In this document: positions 22,801-34,378 of the stretch, piece by piece
Position numbering within the stretch: position 1 is the stretch's first letter
Layout: every line of letters starts with the position of its first letter
Source: Blattamonas nauphoetae
Taxonomy: Eukaryota; Preaxostyla; Oxymonadida
Assembly: GCA_033064195.1 (NCBI GenBank)
Contig: JARBJD010000136.1
Coordinates: forward strand, 1-64,000
Length of the DNA: 64,000 nt
Direction: 5' to 3'
The notes under the pieces: generated by a model
Databases searched by the model: none
The model's input: the letters and a program-made list of their open reading frames with translations, nothing else
Told to the model about the DNA's origin: nothing
Position numbers and translations under genes: made by a program

Positions 22801-24825
22801 GAGCTCGATGAGGATGAGATATCGAGCAAGAGCAGGCATGCGTCCGACGGACGAAATTCTGGTTGAGCTCGAATCGTTGTTCGCATCTGCGAGGAGTTGG
22901 ATTGCTTTCTTCTTTCGGTTCTTCTTTTTCTTTTGGCGACCAAACTTGCTCAGTCCGGACGCTCCGGACATCCCCGATGCTCGACTTTGTTGATCAGCGC
23001 CACGCGGCATCTGAGACGACATTTCAGACCGGCTAACTCCGCCATACGACGCCCCATCCTTCGCTTCACCAGCAGTGGTCTCCCCAATTTCTTCTTCGAC
23101 GGCTTCGGCACGGAGCAGAATCGTCTCTGCTGCTTCTTCGTCGTGGAAGATTTCCAGTTGGAGGAGAGCCATGCTGCGGAGGAGTTGGATGTGGTTTGGA
23201 TGGTCCTTCAGGAGGAGAGTGTATGCATCGTTGATCTTCTGATGTGAGGCGAACAACGATTCCAGGAGTTGGGAGAGTAATTCGGCTGAGATTTCAGGTT
23301 GTGAGATTTCTTTCCAGATCTGAAGGAGGGTGTTTCGAGCCTCTGAGTGGAGCATCAAAGTCTGTTCGAAGAGAGTCTTGTCATTGGCGGATCTGAACTG
23401 AGTTCCGGACACAACAGCTGACTCGCCAATTGTTTCTTCTCCACTTCCACGGCTTTCTTGCTGTGGAAGCTTGTCTTGTACTTGTTTCGCAAGGGCAAAC
23501 ATCACAAATCTTGAGGAGACGGGGGGAGATCGAGCTTGAGCTTGGCGGAGGAGTCGCTGGGCTTTTGCTGGATCGTGCAGGAAAAAGTGATTAAAAAGTC
23601 CATATTCGAACAACATTCTCCCAGATTGGTTTGAACGGAGAACTTTAAATTTGATGAGCGTGTGGGCATAATCACGATAAGGAGTTGATTTGGTTTCAGG
23701 GTCCATCAGAAAGCGAATCGTGACAGGGAAAAGAAGTGGAGAAATGCGATTGAGTGTGGACAATTTTTTCATATTTTCAGGAGGTATTGAAGATTTTTCT
23801 GAAGTTTGCGAGTAATATAACCCATTTAAGTCATCGGCTGATAGACCAGGATCAAAGAGTGGTAATCGTTCATGGTCCAGAAATATGAGTGATTTTGTTC
23901 GATGATGAATGAACCACCCCAAGAAAACCGAAACACCGATGCAGATGACGAAGAAGATAGCATATGTGACGTACTGGTAAAGAGGAGTCACAAAGAAGAG
24001 GGCTGGACATGAACTTAGAGAGGAAATGGAGAGGCAAACCTATTTCAGTTGCGAATCTGATCCAAAAATAACCATTAAGAGTGAGGGCAACAACGATATT
24101 CTTGGATTTGTGGTGGAACGGTAGGAGGAGAATGGTAGTAATAACGAGGGCGCCACTTGGGATAAGGGTCAGCAAACCTCGCCAACCCCTATCACCATTT
24201 GCGACCCGCATCACAACTGATTGCATCGCCATGAAAAGCGAGAGAAAGAACAGAAACCCGCCATGTGTTGTCGAATCGAGTCCACCATGTTTGGGATCAA
24301 ATGAAAAAACAAAGGTAGAAATCAGTGCGTGTAGGAGAGTATAGAAAACGGCCATCACAATCCCAATAGACATTACAATGAGATGTCTTCCATCCCTGTC
24401 AGAATAATGAGAGAATCCAACAATAAAACAGACCAGCAATCAACATCAGGATTGACCCTTAGAGTACCTGACGAAGTACAATCTGATGGGGAAATTAGGA
24501 TGGAAAGAAACCAGATTGAAAACAATCTGATCAAAAGGTGAAAGAACGTTTGGAATCCACGGAGAAGCCTGGGGTACTTTCCAACAAGGACCTGACGAAA
24601 GTAAATAATAAAAACAAGACAGACTTTGTATGTGAGTGAGGAAATTAGGAGGAACAAAAACAACGAAAGAATGATGACAGAAGATATTGTCACAAAGACC
24701 AGGGGTGCCCATGAAAACGTAGATAGGAGACCACTTCCATCAAAAAATCCCATTACCTGAAGAATGATGATCAGAACAAGAGTATACCCGAGAAAAGATT
24801 GAGAAATCGGGAATGTGGTTTCCAT
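19843..24825 (-). CDS. TmcB-like multi-pass membrane protein
   Basis: Large integral membrane protein of the kind annotated TmcB/tiny macrocysts in metamonads and ciliates. Exons: 24825-24625, 24591-24434, 24395-24040 and 24002-19843; the three introns are 33, 38 and 37 nt and all give phase-consistent joins, for example DVDCW to DGRHLIVMSI and ATEI to ALFFVTPLYQ. About 1,624 residues. The N-terminal third has about eight hydrophobic spans; a half-TPR-like block follows (INDAYTLLLKDHPNHIQLL, then LLQLEIFHDEEAAETILLRA), the signature of the TmcB family. Further membrane spans occur near residues 650, 870 and 1180-1360, separated by Glu/Ser/Asp-rich loops. The C-terminal end lies in the cytosol or lumen; I see no PAS or cyclase domain. 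Substrate unknown. Confidence 0.75.
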
Positions 24826-25168
24826 AGAATGCTAGTCCAATACATTGCAAAGCATTCACGCCCCAAATAAGACATGACATTCTTTTTGATGGATCACGGG
24901 ACTATATTTGACACAATTCGAGTTAAATGAGAAAGAAAGACGAGAAACAAACTGTCCGAGACAGAGGATAAAGGAAGGTAAATATGGTATTCAAGAAAGA
25001 ATGATGAGATCCCTTATCATTAGAATCATCATCACCTTGAATGTTTTCATCCTTACTGTCCGGGAGCATCTGATCCAGGTGATATGTACCCGCAATGAAA
25101 CTTTGGCTCGAGGAGAAGAATTGAGTAGATGCGTTTAATGTGAGGAAAACAATTGAAGTGTTGCAATC
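24826..25168. other. intergenic spacer
   Basis: Lies between the 5' end of the TmcB-like gene and the 3' end of the U2SURP-like gene, both on the minus strand, so it should hold the promoter of the former and the terminator of the latter. No coding frame with support and no repeat seen. Confidence 0.5.
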
Positions 25169-28100
25169 TCACAAGAAAATATCATTTGGATCATCCAAAT
25201 GTGACCAACTTGATTGCTGTCTTGAAAACAATTGCTGCTCCTTTTTGTCGGTGTGGCCTTCATCTTTCCTTGAATCATGCTGACTATCTGACTTATACCT
25301 TTTCTCTCCCTTCTCACTGTCACTATCTTCATCCCACTTTGACCTTCGTATTTGGTTTGGTGGAGGTGAAGTTGGTTGATCAATGACGAAATCTGGATTG
25401 AAGCCGAGTGGAGTGGAGTTCGCATGACTGGCAAACTTTCGCTCCTTTTTCTGTGACCACCCTCCCTTTGAGTGGTGTTGTGGTGGGGAGCGTGGAGGAT
25501 AATAGTGTTGTGATTGGGAATTTGGAGTGCTGGGTTGTGGGCGAGATGGTGTGGAATGGGATTGAGAGTGGAGTCCTTTTTGTTGTGCGATTTCGCGGGC
25601 TTTCCGCATCACCTCTTCGAGACTCTGTGACGATGAGGTGGAAGAAGTGGGAAGAGGCTGGCTGTATGAAGATTGGTGGGTTGGCGACTGAGGCAGAGGA
25701 GGAGCTGTGGACGAAGAGAGTCAAAGTGAGAGAAGAGAGACGAAAAACGAGAAGAAAGAAAGCCTGCCAAAACAGCCAAACTGAAAGTGTTCCATACGTC
25801 TCAAAAAAATGGGCTCCGGACCGTATGACGCTTTCTTGTCGTCGGGTCGCTTTTCAACCACGTTAATTAGACTTGTCTTTTCGTCCTCACTCCGCAGAGC
25901 ATTCTCCTGCCGCATTCTCTCGATCATCTTTCTCACTTCTTCCTTCTGATCACGAAGGAGGGTCTCTTGGAACGTGTGGCGAAGGATGTAGGCGAGAGGA
26001 GAGCGGATGGTCGAGAGGAGAGATGATAGCGATTGGGACTCAGCGAAGAAGATGTACAGAGCAACAAGCAACTCACAGAGAGCCATTCGACCATTGCTTT
26101 CTGGTGGGAGAAGTTCCCATTCGTAAATAACACGATATCCAAAAAGAAGAGCATCATCCTTTCCATCTCCACGGAAACCGTGCTCCAACATTCGCAGACA
26201 TTCCGATGCCCCGACCCGTTCCTTTCCCAGATCGACCACAATTCGATCCTGCTCCTTCCGTTGTTCACGGAAGAGGTGCAACACTTCAGCCTTTCCCACT
26301 GGTTGTGAAGAACTGAGAGAAAGGAGGGACGCGACGTGGCGTGAGGCTGAGGGAGTGATGGGCGGGAGTGGTAACCGACAGCGTTCAAGTTCCTTCAGGG
26401 TCATCACACGGATGTCCCCGTCTGAGAACCCGTGGACAGCACAGAAAACACGAAAACGGAAGTATTGAGCTGCAGATGATTGAGGTTCGAGAATGAACTT
26501 GTAAAAAGAATCAGGTGGGATGAATTGAAGTGGGTTCGGGAATGGAGGGGATGGAGGTGAAGATGGGGAGGCAGATTTGAGCTGAGATGTAAAGTTGAGA
26601 ATGGACGAGAGAGAACTCGAGGAGCGACTGGCATGTTGTGCTGCTGCATCAATAAAGACTTGTTCGTGGAGAGAGTCTGGAGGAGAGCACGGGAGAGGAG
26701 GAGGAGGGGAGGAGAGAAATGAAGAGAGTGAAGTGGAGGGAGTAGGAGTGTATGGAGAAGAAGCGGCAGGATTCGATTGATAATTCGATGGAGCAGGTTG
26801 AGATGCAAATAGAGAAGATGAACCAAGCGGGGTTGAGTTCGCGTGACTGCCAGGGTTTGCGGCGTTTGGTTGGGGCTGGTGTTGTGTGAATACATGAGTG
26901 ACTTTGGAAAAACGTGGATACCTTCCCATAATTCACTTTTAGGGTATGTGCAAAATGGGTTGAATTGTGGAGGTTCATTTTTGCGTCGACAGCTTCTTCG
27001 AGTGTCATCATGGTTACGAAGCAGTAATCCTAGCAAAAAATTGAGAGGTTGGAAATGATGCGAAAAACATACCTTTCCAACCATCATTTTTATTGTTTCG
27101 ATTCGTCCATAACGACTGAAGATGTCACGAACTTCTGCCTCGTTAAGTCTGTCCTGTCCTGCTTGCCCACTCAAACCACCAACCCATAGTTGACGACTTG
27201 AATCTTCCCTTACCAGTTCACGTTGTCTACGATCTTCTTGGTTGTCCATTTGCGACGGGACTTGCTGAGATGAATTTGTGACTATTGGAACTGCTGGCTC
27301 CTAATGTATGGGACGATTCGTGTGAATGAAAGAAATGAACAGAAAAGATGTACCTTTCCCCAATTGATACGCGCATCTCGCCCTTTAATTCGAATCTGTC
27401 CCCACTTTTCTCTCATTGCTCTCTCTGCTTCGGCTGGTGTTTCAAACAGGAGAAAAGCGCAATTTTTTGGACGAATAAAGCGAATAGTGAGAAGCTATTC
27501 GGGAGAAGAGAAATTGATAATGAGTCACGAGGAATAGAAAAGAAAAATAGAAAAGATTGATCGAAATATTTGGGCGCGCCATTTCGTTCATACCTGGTAA
27601 TCAGAGAATGCAAAGCGAATATCAGATTCTTCTGTATCAGGGGAGATGTTTCCCAGGTAAAGTTCCCGAAGAGATGCTGTCGGTGGAGGCGGTGGGCCTG
27701 CATGACTTGTTTGCGATTGAGGTTGATATGATGGAGTAATTGGAGTGCTTGAATATGAAGAAGGAATCATATTCTGTGCAGGGAGAACATTATTTGAAGG
27801 AATTCCCGCTTGTGGTATCGGCATCGCTGGTGATTGAAGCTGTGCACCTGGTTGTTGAGGATAACCATAAGCTTGCATGTACTGCATTTGTTGCATCATC
27901 ATTGCTTGTTGCATGTATTGTTGCATATATTGTTGCATGTACGCTTGTTGTTGTGGAGTCATTTGCATCATGGCTGGATTCATCTGCATGAACATCTGAT
28001 TTGTGCCCATTGTTGAAGGATTCACAAGTCCTGCCCCATCTGGTAGGTAAAATGAAAGAATTTCACATCAATTTATGACAGAATATGTTATTGATAGGGA

Positions 28101-28365
28101 TAAAAAGGCGAGAGATCAAACCTGTTCGAGAGGAGTCGAGAGACGGTGGAGGAGGGGGAATAGGATAGTCAGTTTGATTTTGAGTTGTTTGTGAGGTGTC
28201 CTGATTCTCGATAGGTGGGAGAGGGGCTGAATTTGGCACAACAATGATTTTCGTTCAGAAAATGATTAAAAATGAAGGAAAGTTAGAAAAGAAAAACAAA
28301 AATGATCATAATGAGGATGCAAATGAAAACAAACGAGGTACTGAATTGAATGCATCATCGTCCAT
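25169..28365 (-). CDS. U2SURP: U2SURP/SR140-like splicing factor with two RRMs
   Basis: Eight exons: 28365-28335, 28226-28122, 28039-27594, 27494-27354, 27300-27073, 27029-26922, 26875-25798 and 25704-25169; about 890 residues. Order of parts: Pro-rich start; Met/Gln-rich stretch (QQAYMQQYMQQYMQQAM); RRM1 (ELYLGNISPDTEES to DARINWGK); RRM2 (QLWVGGLSGQAG to TLKVNYGK); SURP-like module near residue 470 (FYKFILEPQSSAAQYFRFRV) followed by LKELERCRLPLPP as in SR140; a CID-like helical region (RVGASECLRMLEHGF, RMALCELLVALYIFF); and a charged tail (RRSKWDEDSDSEKGEKRY). SR140 in animals is a U2 snRNP-associated protein with RRM, SURP and CID. The second RRM is unusual. Introns are 43-108 nt with donors GTTTGT, GTATGA, GTACAT, GTATGT and GTATCC. 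Confidence 0.8.
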
Positions 28366-28396
28366 GTGAACAAAGGGATCGACCCTCCTTGATGAA

Positions 28397-29693
28397 ATGA
28401 CATTCTTCATTTTAGTGTTGTCGTTTCCTACCATTTTTGCCACTCATTTTCCTCGATGCCACTCCGTAATTGTATTTTTTCAAATGTTTTCATCATGTTA
28501 TCTTTCTCCCACATCGACTTTCTCTCCCAATCCCTATAGCAAGAAGATGTGTGGAAACGGAAAGTATTTGCCTGCACAGTCAAACCACCACCTAGAAACT
28601 CAACTGAGACATTCACTAGGTTCAAACTTAGTTTCTATGTCCAGTCTCAACGCAAATATTTCAAAGATCGGTTTAAGTACCAAGTATTCTATGGACCAGG
28701 TGTTGAAGGCCTCACAGATAATCGTGTTTGGAAGACACATCCCCCATATGTTGTATGAATATTTCCATAAAATCAAGAATGTAGAATGAATGGTTTACCT
28801 GTTCTCGAAAGGAAGTCCCGTACGACCAATCCGATCCGGATAGCATGAAGATTGAAACAGCATACTGTGCTGTGGATGTGTTTGTTGACAATGCCAACTT
28901 ATTTTTCGATGCAAAATTGGGAATGATGTTCCATGTTGACAACGAGTCAATTTCATACGATCTCCCTCCAAAAGAATTGCTAGAACCGAGAAAACCAACA
29001 CCCGACGATAGGTATAGACGACCATCTCCGGGTGCGCAAGCATTCAAATTGATTGGACAAGTCCTCCTGTTGATCATCATCATTTCAGGCCTCGTGTTCG
29101 GAATTGGGATCTACATTACCCGTTCCTGCTCTAAACTTTGGATGGATCCGAGAGAATATCGCCAAAGAAACATGAGTGAGAAAGAAAAGATATTATCATC
29201 GCTCCGAAAAGGAGAACGAATCCGAGAGAAACAGAAGGAGATACAAGAATCAGGGGGGAGTCTCGACCCTCTGAACTCTGCGGACGATCTCCTTCTGAGC
29301 TCAAGCTCGGATTCAGAAACATCTCTTGATGATATACCCAGTCCGGACCTCGACAGACGAACTCGGCCACTTTTGTCAAGTGGGCTAAGATTTGGCCAAG
29401 ACTCGACAGTTGAAGATGATGTTGCTCAATTGGAACGTGAACTTGAACGACAATTTGAATTGAGAAGAGCCAGGGAAGCCGAAAGAGAAAATTTGCTATG
29501 GTCTGTTCGAGCAGGAGCTAGAGTTCGTCCCAAGGCAACAAATCGCAGAAATCCACGAGCATATGCCCAACAAAACGATCGAAATGAAGAGAGTCCTTCT
29601 GTGAATACAAACAGCAGCACGGATTCTGATGACGACCTCAACCCTCTGTTACCGCAGGCCAACCTCCATGAAGTGTTGAGAAGGCGAAGATAG
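28397..29693 (+). CDS. type I membrane protein, unknown family
   Basis: Three exons, 28397-28465, 28540-28752 and 28812-29693, give 387 residues. It starts with a signal peptide (MTFFILVLSFPTIFA), then an extracytoplasmic domain of about 170 residues with few cysteines (VFACTVKPPPRNST, FYGPGVEGL, TAYCAVDVFVDNANLFFD), one transmembrane helix (LIGQVLLLIIIISGLVFGIGI) and a long cytosolic tail. The tail is highly charged: a basic helix (MSEKEKILSSLRKGERIREK), Ser/Asp-rich stretches (LSSSSDSETSLDD) and a Glu/Arg coiled coil (LERELERQFELRRAREAERE). I do not recognise the family. Introns are 74 and 59 nt; the second acceptor is an unusual CGAAAG. Divergent from the U2SURP-like gene, 31 bp between start codons. 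Confidence 0.7.
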
Positions 29694-30077
29694 TATTGAT
29701 AATTTGCCTCACAGCCAGTCTTTCTTTTTCTGGGTTTCTTTATTCAGATAGAGTTATTTTTCTCAATATTTCGAACCACTTCACCTTCTGATTGAATTAC
29801 CATTTCAGTCTCGCTTTTCACTCATGTTCATTCTTGCGAACATCTATTTCCGGGTTTCACCTCCGCTCCCGTGAAATAGGGTCACAATGAATTTTGTGAT
29901 CGATGGAGGCTGTTCCAGGTCAATAGAAGACATCGAAAAAATGAAATTTCATCAAGTGAAGTGAAAAAAAAGAGTTTTGGTGGTCTTAAGAGGTGAAATG
30001 ACAGAGATTGCCAGTTTGACGATGTTGCTTTGTGACAGTGAAAGAGAATGAAGATTAAATGATACATCAAATAAAAA
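29694..30077. other. convergent 3' region
   Basis: Stretch between the stops of the type I membrane protein gene (+) and LSM3 (-). It should hold both 3' ends. I see nothing else in it. Confidence 0.5.
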
Positions 30078-30550
30078 TCACGCTGCTCGTCGTGGAATGG
30101 ACACCAAAATCACAAGATCTCCACGAACAAAGATCATCTCTGAGGTTTTAGTGGTTTTCTGAGACAGATGAGTTGAAGATCGATTCAAACAGATGTAATT
30201 TCTTCATTTGTGACAGGATCGAATTTTATATGAGTGATGGTTTCTTCGGCATCGGAGAGAAGAATGTTCATGTGTTGGTCGAATCCCTTTTGGTGACGAA
30301 AAGATGACAAAGAAAAGGAGTACATGAAGTTTTCCTCGTAATTCTCTCTCACCACGAAGTTTAACATAGACTCTTTCACCAAGGGCGAGACGAACAGTGT
30401 CTATGAAGATGAATATCAGAGAAAAATCATTGAGAAATGGTGAATGGTCGAATGTCGTACTAAACACAAACCAAGAGGTTGTCTTATAGCCTCCGTGTAT
30501 GCAGGTTCTTTTTGAATTGAACTAGTAGCGATTTCGTGTTTCTCAGACAT
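30078..30550 (-). CDS. LSM3: U6 snRNA-associated Sm-like protein LSm3
   Basis: One of seven LSm proteins that ring the 3' end of U6 snRNA (LSm2-8) and of decaying mRNA (LSm1-7). Four exons, 30550-30472, 30400-30324, 30286-30191 and 30158-30078, give 110 residues (human 102). Sm1 motif: LDTVRLALGERVYVKLRGE, then RELRGKLHGFDQHMNILLSD with the Asn of the RNA-binding loop; between the motifs EETITHIKFDPVTNEEI; Sm2 motif: MIFVRGDLVILVSI. Introns are 71, 37 and 32 nt. The start codon CAT (30548-30550) overlaps the ATG (30549-30551) of the oppositely running oxidase gene, so the two 5' ends share a promoter region. Confidence 0.97.
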
Positions 30551-30551
30551 G
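30548..30551. promoter_or_regulatory. overlapping divergent start codons (CATG)
   Basis: The tetranucleotide CATG serves as start codon on both strands: ATG 30549-30551 for the oxidase and, reading the minus strand, ATG 30550-30548 for LSM3. Any promoter must then lie inside, or be read through by, the partner's first exon. If the oxidase instead starts at the next in-frame Met (about 30630) the gap would be some 80 bp. Confidence 0.6.
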
Positions 30552-32814
30552 GAAGGTCCTGATCAAACCCATGAAAGCTCATTCCTTTCTCACCAGTCGA
30601 CATTTTTGTCTTCTTTTCTTGAACCTTCGATGGAACAAAAATCAGTTGCCATTTCTATACCAAAAACTTATGTTCCACAAAAATCTTGGCGAATTCTCTC
30701 TCGACTCTTCACAATCCTATTCTTTGGTCTTCCCATCATTGCATCCTTCTTTCTCTTCACTTTGAAACCTTCCAAACTTGACGAAGCACCACCATCTCTC
30801 GGCGTCGGCGATGTACAAAAGTTCTTTGCGTTTCAAGCCTTGACTGTATTCACCTTCCTGTTGATGACAGGGGCTCAAATTCCATGGATTGAACGGTCAA
30901 TCTCATATTCGATCATGATGGGTCTCCATAAATGGGTATTCATTTCCTTCTTGTATTTTTTTCCAGTTGACTTGGCTTCTGTTCGTTCTCATCTTCCTCC
31001 ATCTGTTCCTCATGTTCTTTGATCCATGGTGCCGTAACGAGTACCTTCCTGGTTGTATTAAAACTGTGTTTTATGACTTTCAATGGGCACATCTGACGGC
31101 TCGACTCGGGTCTCTTCTTCTTGTGATTGTGGCCGCATTTGCTGCATTACGACAACTTCCTCGGAAGAAAGGATGTATTCCATGGCGTTTGTGGCGAGTG
31201 TTTCATAATTTTATGTATCTTGCGTACTTTGCGGTCATGATCCATGTCGTTGTGTACGGGTTCGGGTATCAGCTTTCTTCTTTTCATTCATCCTTGCCTT
31301 TCAGGTATTATCATGGACTCACTTTAAAATTCCCAAATGGGGCAACACATCAAATTTGGCCTGATTCAAAGCATCTTTTACCGATCCTCCATTTTATCAT
31401 CCCTCTCTACCTGCTGGCTGGGAGTATTTATGCCACAGTGCATTCAATAATTGAACATTGTCATCAGCACAAGCGTGCTGGTTGGTGGAAAATTACATCA
31501 GCTTACTGGGTTGCAGACAGAGCATATTGCATTGAACTAAGCTTCAGTGGCGAGGGCAAGGAGAAAAAGGACGCAACCGAACAGGAAGCGCTGCTAGAAA
31601 GGGATGAAGAGCACATTGATGACCATTTGACCGTTGCCAGAGTTAACCCTCAGACAGACTTGCCTTCGGAGTGGCAGCCCCAAAATCGCCAACCAGCCGA
31701 AATTGTCTCAATTCGAGTTCCAAAAATTGGGACCAAATCTCAGCGATTGTTTAAAGAAGGCAAACATCTTTCGTACGATTCACCAAACATATTCACGATC
31801 TCATCATCTCGCCACAACTCCACTCTTCAGCTTCTCGTTCGACAGGGACGAGGGAGATTCACAGGAAATTTGGAGACGCTCGCATTTGAAGGAGTGCCTG
31901 TTATGTTGAGCAGGCCACACTCAGGTCTTATCCCTCCTTTCTGGTCGAGTCTTGATCTCACTCGACCTGGCGACGACCTCGTCTTCATCGCGTCTGGCTG
32001 TGGATTCTCTCCTGCCTTGTCCGTCCTTCGGTCGGCCTTTGATTGTTACATGCACGGATGCCTCGCTCGTCGCATCAGAATTCTCTCGATCAACCGAAAT
32101 GCTCGCGAAATCATGTTTCCTGCCGAAATCCGTGCGATTGTGGGAGAGATGCTGAAAAACGAAGGAGTCGACTTCAGCAACTACCCAGAATTTCGCCAAA
32201 AGTCCAACAACAAACGCCCCAACCTTGTTTATGGCAGACCCTCCCAACAATCGCCAGTCACTGGTCGTCAAGAGCACATCTCCGTTTCTGACATGTCGAT
32301 TGGGAGCATTCAGTATGGGTTGGATGTTGGTCCCGAGCAACGGAGGAAGACACCGACAAACTCACTCGGGGAGAGTCAGAGTGTCAAAGGGAATGCAGAC
32401 GAGACTCCAAATAAGGATGGGATGCATCATCCCCTGAGTTGCATTCGTTTTGGATACCTCTTGAGGGATGCTGGGGCGGTTGGAGAGTTAACGACAAATG
32501 AGACGATGTGTGACTGGGTTTGTGCGTTTTTGTCTTTTTACTCGCTGTCTCTTCTCGTTTGTCCTGAACACAGATTCCAGAATCAGGAGAAGCTTTCCTT
32601 TGGGAGGGCGAGCTATCTCCAACAATCATCACCTGGTCTGATCCCTTCCCTGTTTTCATCATTCCTCTGCCACAGCATGATAGACACTCCAAAGAATTCC
32701 CAATTTTTTATTTGTGGAGATCCACATACTGTCAAGCGCACAAAGGCCATCCTCAAAGAGAAGCCTATTTCGGCATCTGTCCTCCAGATCCACGATGAGC
32801 CCAATCGCATTTAG
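30549..32814 (+). CDS. ferric reductase/NADPH oxidase-type flavocytochrome
   Basis: Membrane flavocytochrome that passes electrons from NAD(P)H through FAD and two hemes across a membrane. Exons 30549-30935, 30967-31265, 31305-32517 and 32581-32814 give about 710 residues; the 39-nt and 63-nt introns would read through in frame, so they rest on splice-site shape (GTATCA...TTTCAG, GTTTGT...TTCCAG). Several hydrophobic helices precede the heme region; paired histidines lie in VFHNFMYLAYFAVMIHV (12 residues apart) and in the helix LHFIIPLYLLAG to YATVHSIIEHCHQH. The flavin site SPNIFTISSS replaces the usual HPFT. The NAD(P)-binding loop is FIASGCGFSPALSVL and the C-terminal CGDPHTVKRTKAIL closes the fold. 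No EF hands. Reductase versus superoxide-producing oxidase cannot be told from sequence alone. Confidence 0.85.
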
Positions 32815-32942
32815 ATTCCATACGAACTGTTCTTATCACATGTCAAGAAAGAGAGATCTGTAAGTTATTGTTATCTCTTGCCGGAATCTTCGGAAATTGG
32901 TTGGAAAAACTCGTGAAGTGTTTCAAAACTAAAGTGAGGCAC

Positions 32943-34186
32943 TCATGAAGAACAGACAAAATCAATAATAGGCTCAAGGGACTTCTGAATAACACAACAC
33001 TCACACCAATCAATGCGACTGATAAGATGAACAAAAGAGTGTGCAAACCATTCGGCGCTACGGAGGGAGAATTCTTCACCGATTGTTGATGTCACATAGC
33101 AATCAATTGTATCGACCTTTCCCGTTTGAGGAGATGGTTTTGATCGAGAGAAGAAACTGAAGAATGATTTCTTCTTTTGGTCATCAGCAATGGGGACAGC
33201 ATCAGAAAGATCTCTTGTCACACTGGCTTTAGCGGTACGAATCTTGTTGCTACAATCACCAATAAAAACATTGAACTACTAGAGGAGACACAGACATTTC
33301 TTTTTCGAGAGAGACAATATTGTGTGTAATTCTTCGGTTTTGTTCTCCATGTTTGTCTGGTTCAGATTCTGAGTCATCACTATCGTCATCGCTGTTCTTT
33401 AGATAGAGAAGATCCTGTTTGTTGAAAGCAATCATGATAGGCGTCTTCTTTTTGATGAGTGTGGGTGATGTAAGGATCGAATAGAAGAATCTTGGAGTTG
33501 AGTGAAAATGTCGAGGCGAAAGAAGTTACAGACGATCCAATTCGGGGAACATCCTTTTTGAAAGATGTAGAATCAACTAAAAAGACTAGTTTACGGATAT
33601 TGGGGAAATCAGGATGATTGAAGAATCTGAGAGATGTCGTTGAATTGAGGGAGATGAAAGGGAAATACTTTTGTCTTGTATTCTCAGCTCCTGGAAAATC
33701 GATATATTGATACTTTTTATTGGAGTTCTTTTTGTTCTAGATCATTTTGAGAGAGAAAAGTGAGTTTGTATTTTGTGGGGAGATGAAAACGAGATACTGT
33801 GCAGTGAGAGAGATCAAATATTGCAGAATTCTCTTTTTCTGACATAAATGTTTCAGGAGTTTCCCCTTCTTTGAGCTTTGAAGATTGAGAATATGAGGAT
33901 TTGACGAGAACAGACAGTGTAGAAAAGAGCAGTTTTTCCTGATCCAGTAAGACCAATAATCCCAATCGTTGGCGTAGCTTTGGCTGTGCGCTTTCGTCCC
34001 CCTTGTGAAGCATAGTTGAAGGTTCTATAAATGCAAGAGAAGTGACAAACAACATGGGCAAGTGATGATGAGAAGGATGGTCAGCAAGGCCAAAATAATG
34101 GGGGTAGAGATTGGAAAAGAGTATTGACCGATGGGAATCTCCGCGAATGGGCATTGAGAGAGTGCTTTACTGAAAAACTGTTCCAT
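32943..34186 (-). CDS. SRPRB: signal recognition particle receptor subunit beta
   Basis: Small membrane-anchored GTPase that holds the SRP receptor alpha subunit on the ER. Six exons: 34186-34047, 34024-33916, 33875-33798, 33736-33534, 33490-33296 and 33249-32943; about 343 residues. After a short N-terminus comes one transmembrane helix (IILALLTILLIIT), then the P-loop GLTGSGKTALF, switch-type ETFMSEKENSA, the G3-like YIDFPGAENTRQKYF, KLVFLVDSTSF and the G4 motif IAFNKQDLL. The end is longer than in animals, with an acidic insert (SDDDSDDSESEPD) and a C-terminal extension. Introns are 22, 40, 61, 43 and 46 nt; three use donor GTCTGT. The first (34025-34046) is only 22 nt; its exact donor is my weakest call here. 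Confidence 0.9.
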
Positions 34187-34378
34187 TCTGAATCACATGG
34201 GTTGATCAATCGCAGTAATCACAAAGATTCAGTTTTTCATTGTTTTTCACCTTCTAAAACAAAATTAGTGATTCATAGATATGCAATTTTTAGATTGAAT
34301 TCCGGAGGAACAAGACCATAAGCCTGAAAAAGCTGTTTTATTCAATGTCTCGAATCAGTGTGAACACGATAACACGCA
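34187..34378. other. spacer upstream of SRPRB
   Basis: Short stretch between the SRPRB start codon and the fold-back repeat. It should include the SRPRB promoter. Nothing else seen. Confidence 0.4.
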
